NCBI RefSeq assembly: GCF_964340395.1
Contig: NC_135570.1
Span: 12,644,822 to 12,708,821 of the forward strand
Source: Glandiceps talaboti
Taxonomy: Eukaryota; Hemichordata; Enteropneusta; Spengelidae
DNA length: 64,000 bases
Reading direction: 5' to 3'
Shown: one piece after another, positions 47,080 through 58,320 of the stretch
Layout of the letters: every line of letters begins with the position of its first letter
Position numbering within the stretch: position 1 is the stretch's first letter
Notes under the pieces: model-generated
The model's input: only the letters and a program-made list of their open reading frames with translations
The model's database searches: none
What the model was told of the DNA's origin: nothing
Made by a program: the position numbers and the translations under genes

Positions 47080-49185
47080 CAAACAGGGCGTTTATAACAA
47101 CCCTAAAATGCATCAAAACAAAACAAAATCTACAAGCCAACTATTTGTGTAACTCTAGGTAAACACTAATACAGCCTACATATAGCATCCTTCAATGGTT
47201 ATATCCAGGCACCAGATAAGTGCCTCCATAAAAGATTGACATGAAATCTGTTTGTACATGTCCAAAGTTATGAAACATAGCCACTGGCTGTAGTACTAGG
47301 GTAACCTTGATCTCACTCTATTTGCAGATCAATCAGAAAGTCACTGCTAAAATTGGGGTGTTTTAAAATCACATGACCTTGACCCCCTAGTCCTATTAAT
47401 TTTAACAAGACAGTAGTGCAAGCTGCAGCTAGCTCCTTTGTTTTCATTCAATAAACAGATTTTTCACTACAGTTCAAAAATAAAAGTTGAAAAGAAGAAA
47501 TACGATAAAATCAACAATATCGGTTATAAGGTCAAACATTTCAGGACAATTTAGGTAAATAACTACAACATATATGAACTTGTTTCACAAATAAAACCTT
47601 CAAAAACAAAATAACTGATTCTTTTGAATCTTTCAAAGTCATAAAATTGTTTATCATTAGCATGTACCCATGCCTGACACTCTTGTGTTTATGTTTTGCT
47701 AGGTACATGGTTCATTGAAAGAGAGATCTAATGGCTACAATAGAACAATGATGAACTGACAACTTGAAGACAACAACCTTGCAGTGGATAATTTATGGAC
47801 TTCCCATCATGCACTTGAGAAGAACAAAGCCAGCAATCTAGGTACTGTTATTGTTTACTGTAGTCAGTCTTTATGTTTTGGAACAGAACAGTAGTAGAGG
47901 TCATGTTCATGTTTGAAGCACCGGAACAATACATGTAGGTGGGTCAAGTCAAGTCCACGGCCCAGAAGAGTGTTCTCCATGTTTTAGCAGGGTATAGCAG
48001 TCATGTATTATTCATGAAGAACACTGATAATAAAAAATATCAAACCACGTTCACGCTAATATGTCTAGATCTACCCTTAGTATCAAATCATCTCTTCACC
48101 TCTTAAGATTCAATGCCATGGATATAACACTAGACCAGTTCACGCTTTACCTATACTATGTGGCTATAACTTTCAGATTTCTGTCCAAATCTAATATCCA
48201 AACTTTAACTGACAACAAAGCAGTCCCTCTTCAATCTTTCAACATAATTATAAACTCCATGGTCAAGATTGAATATTAAAGGGCTAACTCGGACACAAGA
48301 TTTTTTTCGAGAAGTGATAAATACTTGACTGGTATAGAACTTCTGAAGCAACACGCTTTAACAACTGTCTAGTACTATCTCCATATTTTCATCAAAATAA
48401 ATTTGATGAAATGGCTTTTGACTTGTCCCATTAACAGTAAATTTAACCTGGGTAAACATGTACAAATACTACTAAATGTACTGAACACAATAACTTAACA
48501 TAATACAGGCTATTAAAGCATACATGTACATGTGTACCTACGGTTCATTTTGTGAATGGCACAACACAAAAATTCCATTCCGAGTCTTCTGATGAGATAT
48601 TGTCTCATTCTAACTATCATATGAATATATTTCCATCAATCATTTATTTTCATTAGTAGAGTCTTTCTACATGAATTACTGCAGTAAATTCTGGTCAACT
48701 AATTGCCCCATGCAGTGCACGGATGGGAATATTAATTTCTCACTTGTACAAAATGTCTAATATTTCTGATAGTGTATTAATTCCCCTGTCAATACTTGAC
48801 ATTGCCTGACTTCATATCAGACTTATAATTTATGACTACAATTTGTTTTCATTTAGTTTTACATCGTTATGGCCTCCAATGATCTGTCAGTCTGTCTGTT
48901 GGTTGAAGGGGAATACAGGCAAGACTAATTTTATCTTGGCCGCATAATTTCATTTTTAGGGCATCCAGAATAATCATTTTTGCCAATTCTGTGTCGTGTC
49001 CTCTCTAAATGTGAATAATAAACTTTTGAAAATGTGGCTTAGAAGAGGCCTGTTATACACTAGAGAGATGCATTATGGGAAATCAAAAAAATTAGGGGCT
49101 TCTCATCTCTTGAAGTAATGTTCACATGATGCTTAGGTAGAACAGAGAAGAATCAGTTATGCAATAGGTTAATATTTATTAGATG
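47080..49185. other. Non-coding DNA without recognised features
   Basis: The frame at 48061-48279 and others have no protein pattern. No RNA gene was seen. Confidence 0.5.
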
Positions 49186-49189
49186 AATA

Positions 49190-49440
49190 ATTATCATTTA
49201 TCTGAAGGAAATAAGCACTTAGGGGTCATGAATATTCATATTCATGACTGCTAACACCCATAATGCAATGACGTACCACTGCTGAGAATGATAGAGGTGA
49301 GAAAGTTTCAGTTTGGTATTTCTCAAAAATTGCACAAAATGTACATGATTTATGTAAAGTCATGAAATGACTCTGAAGAACCAAAAGTTTATAAAAACAC
49401 CTTTATATCCTGGAGTAATGTTCCCCTTTAAATTTTACTT
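49190..49440 (+). repeat. Dispersed repeat copy (family of 296-706)
   Basis: Contains TCATGAATATTCATATTCAT, GAGGTGAGAAAGTTTCAG TTTGG and GAAATGACTCTGAAGAACC, and ends with ATCCTGGAGTAATGTTCCCC. The interior matches the inner part of the inverted copy at 296-500 (GATGTGAGAAAGAGTCTCAATTTGG in reverse complement), so full elements are about 200-250 bp. Confidence 0.75.
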
Positions 49441-51190
49441 CGATAACAAAAGTAATGAATTTATGTTGAAAATGCTACTTCTGGTCAACAAACTTTTGCC
49501 CAGAAGTATTTGCCTCCATAAACACACACTAATTTCAGCATGCAGCTGCCAATGTTGAAATGAATTCTCCAGGGGATTGTCTAGTAATTCCTTTAAGTTA
49601 TCCTTCAATTTTCTACTTTCTGTGACATGGATAATATTGATCACAATAATTAATATGCTGCTATATTTAGGAATGTACCATGAACTCTCGTTTAGAGTTT
49701 GAAAATTCAGACATTTTCAGGATTGAAACAACCAAGATGTTTTACCTCTTTGACATCATCCTCACAATAAATATTGTGTCACTATTTTACAGAGCACAAA
49801 AATGGAAGACAAATTTACTGAATTCAATATTCCCATAAAAATTGTCACCATTTTACAACACACAAACATAAGAACGTATTTACTTAACATGAAACTTTCA
49901 CACAAATGTGTTCACCATGTCACAGACAACATCATCCAAAAAGTGTCACTCACATGTCACATGATAATTTACATATCTATGACCTCATTTCCAATCAGGA
50001 GTATACTCAGGAGTATTGTCAATCAATCCATAACTTCATGCATCAATTGCCACTGACAAGGATTGTTCTGACCTCATTTACATAAAGGTCATAAGGTCAT
50101 TTAACTTCACCTTAATTTTCCTTCACGAAGACCAAAATAGCTTCACACTGCCAACAACAGCAAACAGACATTTTCAATTCAGAAAACGATCAATGCTTGT
50201 CTCTCATCAATCTAATACTTTTACCATAAATCTAGAAACTCAGGTTTTCTTTCTAAATGAGTACATACCTTAAATAAACTGATTCACAGTATTATTTTTC
50301 CAAAGTTTTAGAACCCTGGTAACTGAGTTTCAATGTGAAAAGGAAAATTAGGTTAAACCTGCATATAGAATATATTTCCATACCTTGTATTATAATCTTT
50401 GAAGGAAATTTTGGTAAATACATGTACCTGGCAAACTCAGGTAGATTTTACCTACTTCCCTTTGGAAAAAGCCTCTAGCAATATTATAAACATGACCCTG
50501 TACTCTAATATCCCTAGCCATAATACCACTGTCTCCTTGTACAGTTTTGAGTCCTGTCTCCTTGTACAGTTCTTCTGAGTCCAAACCATGCTGCTTTACA
50601 CAACATATACATATATACATTCAATCCTGTTTTTGAGTCCAAAACATGCTACAGCTAGTATATACAACATACACATTCAGTCTTACATGTAGCTTGGGAC
50701 CTTCACTGGTGAATTTTCCTTTCAACTCAAAATTGAGATGACAACATTGTCGAAATCAAACAGCAAAGATCCTAAATTAAAGTTATCTCAGTCCTGTATT
50801 GAGTTCAAACACTACTAGACTAGGTACACATTCATCTTCAGTAATACCTATATGTTGTTTTTCTAGTCACTCAAAAAACATGGTTGGTCACTATAGCAGG
50901 TACAGACAGAAATATCACCTAGCATCTACATATTGGTGAGACATTATAAATCATTGAATGACATAATCCTGATATATTACACAACACAGTCAATTGACAT
51001 GTCTTAGGTAGACACAAGGTGACATCTATGCCGGTAGCTACAGATGACTAATTCATCAAGCTTTGGTGAAATTTGTAATCAATTTATCAAGATATGATTG
51101 TCAGATTCAGGATGGGGGAGTTGTGAAAAGCTTGTGAATCTCAATACACTTTTTACATTGTCTTTGAATACAGAATAATGTACATATTTT
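49441..51190. other. Non-coding DNA without recognised features
   Basis: A GGGAACTC-family fragment lies at about 50395-50470 and a local duplication (GTCTCCTTGTACAGTT twice) at about 50530-50570. Nothing else. Confidence 0.5.
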
Positions 51191-51194
51191 ATCA

Positions 51195-51475
51195 TATATT
51201 TGATAGGACACAATGCGATGCATTGCATTCTGATACGTTATGATTTGATACAAGATGATACGATATATGATATGCCATGATATGATACGATACAATACAC
51301 TACATATGTATGCTGTGATATGATACGATATGATATATGATACGATGCGACAAGATACGATACGATGCGATACAAGACGATACAATGCGACTCGATACGA
51401 TATGAAATGATACGATAAGATGTGATACATAGCAATGCGACCCAATATGATATATGGTATTGTATGATATTGTAG
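51195..51475. repeat. Degenerate pentanucleotide (GATAC)n array
   Basis: Successive five-base words GATAC, GATAT, GATGC, GATAA, GACAA and CGATA run about 280 bp with shifts. The low complexity creates His/Ile/Ser/Tyr-rich frames on the minus strand in several phases. Confidence 0.92.
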
Positions 51476-51689
51476 TTTGTATACAGCCGCTATTTCCTAG
51501 TACAGATATTGTACAAATATCGACAGCAAAAATATCCTTCCTGTAAACCTTACTCAATCATATTATCCATACATAAATATTGTGTGTGGTATCCGTACCA
51601 TGCTAGTGTGGGACCACAATCTATTTAAACACACAATAGTTTTGTTTACAAGGAGAGGGTGACCACAATGCCAGCTATATCATGCCATA

Positions 51690-51775
51690 CTGTACGAAGA
51701 GCTGTAGTCTAGTTCCTATACAGTATCGTTACGATTTACACCTCCACTCACGTTGACATTCAGACTACAAGAGCT
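51690..51775 (+). repeat. Dispersed repeat copy, pair with 28820-28922
   Basis: CTAGTTCCTATACAGTATCG TTACGATTTACACC and GACATTCAGACTACAAGAGC match the copy near 28.8 kb, with an internal deletion here. Confidence 0.7.
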
Positions 51776-51779
51776 ATGC

Positions 51780-52535
51780 AACACATACATACAAGATTGA
51801 GTCTTCTCCCTAAATATATTATCACAAGAAGGCTCACAGATCGATAAAAGCTTTTATATTTTCCAGATAGACTCAAAAAAAGGGATAATCGTGGCTGTTT
51901 TGGTTCCATTTTTGCATAAAAATTTAATAAATGAAGTGGTTTGGAATATGAATTTCATCATGAGTTACAAGCGAGACTCTTTCAATAAATAATAGTTAAA
52001 CAGAACCCTTGTTATTGTGTTTTTTGAGAACGCTATGTTTCCTTCACTGACATGTAATGTATGCAAATTCTAATGCGGTATTCAGTTGTGATATTAATAT
52101 AACCAAAAGCGATGTCACTAGGTGTAATTTCAGAAACATAATTTTCAACAACACTGCAGATGTGAAATAAGTTACTAGGGTTACCAGAAGTTACTATGGT
52201 AACCGAGTATGAGGTCAGAGAATGTAATAATGTGTCTGTGAAGCGCAGGCAATTTTCTCAAATTGGCAAAATCAAACCCCAGTTGCATTTATTCATTCAG
52301 TATAAATATTTATAAGCAATGGTTTGACGTTAAATCACTTCACCCTTGTCTCACCACACAATACAGTCTAAGTGTCATGATAGAATATCTGAATTGAAAA
52401 TATTGTAACGCAGCTGTGAAAGACAGCAAAACCGGAAAAATATCTTTTAGATTTTTACTTTAACGATTAATCAATCCGCCATGTCGAGAAGAATATTGAC
52501 TCACAAATTAAAAAGAAATTGCTCAAGTTAAAAGT
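51780..52535. other. Non-coding DNA without recognised features
   Basis: No exon or repeat identified. Confidence 0.5.
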
Positions 52536-52539
52536 ATAC

Positions 52540-53070
52540 ACATATAGATTTATACAAAAAAAGTGTTATTCTGGAGGGACGATTATACATAAAATTTTGT
52601 GCATGTGTGTACAAAACTGGTCATTATGATCAGAAGCAGAGTTTTGCACAAAATTTTACATTGATGAACAAAATTGGTCACACCAAAATAAAGAGAATGG
52701 AGATTTTACGGAGAATTTCACATATGCTTTAACAAACCGGTCATATCAGAAGTTACCCAAGTATATATATATATACACACTACAAAATTTTCAACCAAAT
52801 TGAACAAAGTTGTTCTCATCAAAAGTATGGACTAGTACATTAAATGTTGTGTACATGTAACCAAAACTGGTTATCATCAGAACATACACGCACAAAATTT
52901 TATATAAACTTGAACAACATCACATCAAAAGTATGGATTTTAAAAAAAACACAGAGATTTTAGTTACATAGAATTTTGCATATGTTTGAACAAAACCAAT
53001 CATTATCAGTTAGATAGACTTGCATAAAATTTTACATCAACTTAAACAAAGTTGTTGACATCAACAGTAT
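52540..53070. repeat. Degenerate tandem repeat built on ACAAAATTTT
   Basis: CACAAAATTTTAYATNAACTTGAACAAA-like and ATCAAAAGTATGGA words recur at steps of about 80-100 bp, for example near 52575, 52655, 52785, 52910 and 53025. Diverged relatives continue to about 53550. Confidence 0.75.
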
Positions 53071-53224
53071 GGATTCAGACATGAAGTTAATTTTTAAACG
53101 AACTGAATAATCTAGATTGTACCAGATGTTTAGAAGGGTAAAATATTCTAAAAGAAACAAGTTGCCCAAAATCAGACATATTGGAATTATGATGCAGGAA
53201 AAATGAAACAACAGTGTATTAGCT

Positions 53225-53345
53225 AAGGTCTGGGAAGAGGAAATTCAGTAAAGTTTGCGAAGCTTTCCATACCATGTACTATTGCGAGGAACCCTGGTAG
53301 AATGCCAGGGGAACTCGGGTAGACTTTACCTGCTTATCGCCCTTA
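53225..53345 (+). repeat. Copy of the GGGGAACTCGGGTAGA dispersed family
   Basis: Reads TAAGGTCTGGGAAGAGGAAA, CCATACCATGTACTATTG, GGAACCCTGGTAGAATGCC and AGGGGAACTCGGGTAGACTT. The same order is seen at 58095-58320. Confidence 0.7.
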
Positions 53346-54139
53346 CTGAACAACTATAACTGAATATTAAATCAGAACTGTCCAGTAATTCTATCCCCAC
53401 TTGAACAGAATACAAATAAGTTGGATCAGAAATATAAACTCATACGACAATTTGGAAACAACTGAAACAAAACTCATTACCTTAAGTACGGATTCGTTCA
53501 AGAATTTTTCCAAAACTGGAACAAATTTTGCAAAACAAAAGTAGAGACTGTTAATTACAAAAAAATTTTGGACCAAATTTTTACGAACTACTGTCATATA
53601 TTGTTGTTTTGACAGACTAGTCTGGACTGAATGTAAATATGTCAGCTAAGACTTATCACATTTATAGACAAATAGATGTTAATCATGTCACATGAGAGTA
53701 ATTCATTTTTATTTCTGTCAGCCTGGCTGCAAAGCTGTTGTGTGTTTATTGTTACCGCCATCAGTATTTTCTGAACAGAAGAACAATGGAATCACGTGTT
53801 TGAATTTCAAACTGAGTTTGTGTCATCGCTGGCTATTTCAATGTCTTATTCTGATATTCACATCGCCAATTTTCTACTGTTTGAAATTAGCACTTGTATA
53901 AAATCAAAAACAAATGAAAAATCAAAAGGAAATGAAATATTATATAGCATATATGAACTAGTACAGTATGGAGAACTTGCCTAAAGTATCTACTGTGTGT
54001 TATTTTCAATCAAGTTTTTGTTTATATTATTTTAATCTCTTTCTTATATTAGCTAGTCTAGATTTGCATCATTCAATTTATAGGTACAGCAAATGGTATG
54101 TGATGGCATACACATCAGCCTACATGGACTCTTCCATAA

Positions 54140-54540
54140 AATAAATTCATTCATCCATCCATTCATCCATTCATTCATATATATTTCCATCTATCTATCC
54201 ATCCATATATTCATCTATTCATTCAGTCATTCTTTCATTCATTCTTTCATTCATTCATTCATTCATCATTGCAACATGGCTTCCATCATTCATTCATCCA
54301 TCCATCCATCCATCAATCCATTCAGTCATTCACTCATTCCTTCATTTATCCATTCATTTTAGCCTGGCTTCCACCATTTCATTCATTCATCCCCATTTCA
54401 TCTATCCATCCATCTATTCATTTACTCATTCACTTACTTTCATTCATTTATTCATTCATTCATTTCAGCATGGCTTCCACTTGTTCATTTGTTCAGTCCT
54501 TCATTCATTCATTCATAATTTCAGCATGGCTTCCAACTAA
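54140..54540. repeat. (ATTC)n / (ATCC)n microsatellite with repeated CATGGCTTCCA inserts
   Basis: ATTC/ATCC units fill the block, broken by (A/C)A(T/C)GGCTTCCA at about 54276, 54364, 54470 and 54525. This is a higher-order repeat in which a short unique sequence was copied together with the microsatellite. The Ser/Phe/Ile/His-rich frames here are artefacts. Confidence 0.9.
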
Positions 54541-54870
54541 TGTGTCTCCTTATAACCTCCAACATTTCAGCACATCGCCCCATATTGTAGTCACAACCTG
54601 CTGTGACAGACTGTAAGCGCTGCAAGCATACAAAACCAAACAATAACCTGCTTTTCCTTTGCTACCGACTTACAACATTTCAACACTATATTCAATTCTA
54701 GTTTTGCACCTCAAATTCAACACTATAAATCCATCCATCCATCTGAACGTCTGGTATCAACATCTGAAGTATTCTGTACATAACATTACTTTGATTGAAT
54801 TACAACACATTCATATTGTGAACAAAGTCTGATGCTTCTGTCTGACTCAAAATAAATCCATGTTTTTTGT

Positions 54871-55270
54871 ACAGAGAACTTCACAATACCGTGCAACTTT
54901 CCTGTTTGATACAAACACCCAGAAACCAACAAGAAACTGCAGATGCCACACTTCAATAGCAAGATCACATTTTTTGCTACATTTAGTCTACATGAAATAA
55001 ACCATTTAAATATGTTGCAACTCCATGCAGACATTCGGGCACCAATGTTTTTCTTAGTATCAAACACCCGATGAAGTGTGCATAAAATGTCCTTTGCGGT
55101 GTTCATTTGATGTCTGTATGGTGGCATGTGTAGTTCATTTCACTTAGACAAAATGTAGCAAGAAATGTACTCATTCAATCTTGCTATCTTAAAGTGTAGC
55201 ATGTCCAGTTTCTAATTGCTTTCTGCATGGTTGTATCAAACAGAAAAGCTGCACAGTATTGTGAAATTTG
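54871..55270. mobile_element. 400-bp fold-back element with about 120-bp arms
   Basis: TTGTATCAAACAGAAAAGCT at 55231 is inverted at about 54896-54915, and TGTAGCAAGAAATGTACTC near 55154 pairs with the segment around 54970-54985. The arms cover about 54871-54992 and 55144-55270 with a spacer of about 150 bp. Mirrored peptides (YQTGKLHGIVKF on minus, YQTEKLHSIVKF on plus) are only a by-product of the inverted repeat. Confidence 0.8.
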
Positions 55271-55714
55271 GTGTCTATATGTTGACGACAATGTTTTTCT
55301 TTGAATTTTCACATCAAGTGACCTCATGTGAATTACGTGAATCTTTTGATAAAGACCCAATCTCTGACCTGATTCAGATTATATGTAACATGAATAATTA
55401 GTTTTGTCCAGGGCAGTTTTTGAGGGTGCAATCTAAACCAAGCTTGGCTTGTCTCCAAATTCACGATTTCTTGTACACAAAGTGTGAAAAAAATATGTTT
55501 ACCAGATATGCAACACGTATACCTAGATTTGGAACCTTTGGACCAACAAAGATTTGAACCTATCTACCTATATGTATGTGTGACGTCAATTTAAAAGTGT
55601 GGAAAAATATGTCTTTATCTGTATCAAAATATCACAGTGCAATTCCTAGCACAATCTTTTACAAAAAAATACCCTATGTTGTAAAATCAATGACAATTTC
55701 AAACTGACCTGCTC

Positions 55715-56150
55715 AGTTTACACCACAATCCTAAACCAAAATTTGCCGGTATGATTCACCACTTGCTGGCTGGTTTACACAAAGAAACTGATATTTCTGA
55801 TTATTCCATTTATTCATTCCCTCAGTGCCTACTAACTCTTAACCCATCATGCATACAAACTAGTCCTGGTAGCAAATCCCAAACCAAAATTTGGCATTCT
55901 GACTGTCACTCACCTCTCGCCAGGGCGTTCACACAAAGCGACTAATATTCCTAATTATTCTATATATTCATTCATTCCATGCCCACTCACAAACTCAGCC
56001 CATCATGCATGCAAACTAGTCCTGGTCGCAAATCCCAAAATCAAAATTAGGAAATCTGACTCACCTCTCGACAGCTCGCTTGCACAAAACTAACTGATAT
56101 TCCCTATATTCATTCATTCAGTTCCCACTTAGCACTCATCCCATCATGCC
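55715..56150. repeat. Tandem repeat, about 150-155-bp unit, three copies
   Basis: ACACAAAGAAACTGATATTTC at about 55777, ACACAAAGCGACTAATATTCC at about 55931 and GCACAAAACTAACTGATATTC at about 56081 mark the units. CCCATCATGCATRCAAACTA and CAAATCCCAAA recur between them. Confidence 0.88.
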
Positions 56151-58094
56151 TTTATGCTATTACTTAGCTTTTAAATCTCAACTGATTAGTAATTACCGCT
56201 ATCTAGCATTTAGCTTTGAGGCACGGTCATTTTGCTCTCCGCATAACAAGAGTCAAATACGTAATGAAGTTAACACTGATTTTTTTAAATATAGAATGAT
56301 GAGTCCATTAAATGGTATTGGCAGTGAATTTCCTACAATATCACATCCCATGGTGTGAAAGAAGGACCTGGGTTCTGTTCCGGTCACAGGAAATAGATCT
56401 TTAAGACCAATCACAGCACTATTTTTACTACTCTCCGTCACAAAAGAATAACAATATTTGCGTGAAATGAAAGTGACACTAGACGGGGGTCAGCAACACT
56501 TTCCTTTTCTCTACATCACATAGATATCTACTCACAATTTTAATGCTTTTGTTATGTATATCTGTGTTTTTTCTATATCCAATATGGTAGTAAAACCTAC
56601 ACAGCTTGCAACCACACATTTTTTTAAGGAATTCCCTTCAAAATTGCAGTGGGAAGTATCAAAACAAAACAAATTTAATCCGTTTTTCCCTCTTCATACA
56701 AAAGTTCGAAAACCTTTGCAAAATCACTATAAATATCATCTTTAGTTTCGCTAAATGTCCCATTAAGAATTAGTGATTTATTATCATATCCTGATTTCAG
56801 AACTACAAAGCAAATTCAATACATCTATATTTCCTGTATTTCCTTTTTCAATTTTTTGAAATATAAATCAAACCTCAATGTTCTCTGTTAGTGTTTGTTG
56901 AACAATTTCTTGTGGAAGGAATTCAAAGTTTTGCAAAATCAAATATGACATTGTTTTCTCATTTCACTCCTTTTAATTTCTCAATGTAGACATAACTGAA
57001 ACTGAAAAAATTATTTCAGAATGAGAAAAAAAGAAAATTTCATAATCTTAAGCAAATTAAAATTTTTGCTGAAGTGTTTTGCTACACCCTATATTTTCAA
57101 AATTTATACTTGCACATTTAGCAGAGGTGCTATTTATTGGTATTTAGTGAAAGGTAGATAGACAAAAAGTGCAAAACAATGTCAGATAGAAAACTTGCAT
57201 TTCACCAAAAAAAATTCAAACTCACTTGAATTCGAACCTTTCTAACAAAAAGACACAGAGGGGAAACCATTTTCAAAATAAAACCAACTTTTTCAAACAA
57301 ACTCACAAAATTTAAACTCAATTGAAATATAAACATTTCTGTAAATTTTCCCTCCTTTCCCAAACATTACGTATCTTAAAATTTGGGTCATAAAAGCCTA
57401 TACATTTTTACGAACACCAGCATGTCCAGATCACAAATAGCATGACATATATCTTTTAATATCTCCCAAACTAATTATCTAAACCCCTAAAAGTAAAATA
57501 TATACCTGCAAATTTTACTTAAAACACCCCAAAATTACAGAATTGCGTGAACAACAATACATACTGTACAACAATTTGCATCACTCATCACGGAAGTGTT
57601 CGGCCTGAGACAATAAGTTGATAATATCAAATTTCAGAATTAAGTTCCATAATTGAAAAAAAATTGCTTCTCCCTACCTACAGGCAGTTTGTGGTTGGAA
57701 ATTTACTCAGAACTTACCTCGGCAATTACGGGCAAAAAGAATTAATTAACCATGAAACAGAAATGCTTATTAGTTTTCAACACCATTATAAATTAATTTT
57801 ATCAATTTTATCAATTGCAATTTTTATCTGCTTTGTCACGTTTTTTCAATGTATCAATATCATCAATTTAACATTATGTTCTTGATCTGCTCTATCTTAT
57901 TTTTCAATCCATCATTTCTCAATTTTACATTTTACATTTTACAGCTCATCTTCTGTTTATTTTTTCACACTCTATTGTAACGTATAGAGGGGGGGGGGGC
58001 CAGTGAATTATGTATAATTTCTACTTGACACTATTAATTCCTGCACAATTTACATTGGTGTAAATATCAACAGCAAATAAGTACAACTGTTTTT
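56151..58094. other. Non-coding DNA without recognised features
   Basis: AT-rich; a G run lies at 57988-57998. Frames at 56146, 56554 and 57664 have no domain pattern. Confidence 0.5.
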
Positions 58095-58320
58095 TTACTA
58101 AGGTCTGGAAATTCTGGTAACAGAAAAGGGAAAATGTCATAAAACTGGCATATTTCCCCATGCTTTATATAGTAATTTTGACAGGGAACCTGGGCAAAAA
58201 TGACTGGGGAACTCCGGTAGATTTTATCTACTACAGTACTAACTAACCTTAATAAAAACACTGGTAGGGAACCCTGGGGAAATGGCTGGGGAAGTTAGTT
58301 AGATTTTATCGACATTGTAC
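58095..58320 (+). repeat. Copy of the GGGGAACTCGGGTAGA dispersed family
   Basis: Reads TAAGGTCTGGAAATTCTGG, GGGAACCTGGGCAAAAATGA, CTGGGGAACTCCGGTAGATT and then a second partial unit, GGGAACCCTGGGGAAATGGC. It is the most complete copy seen. Confidence 0.7.
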
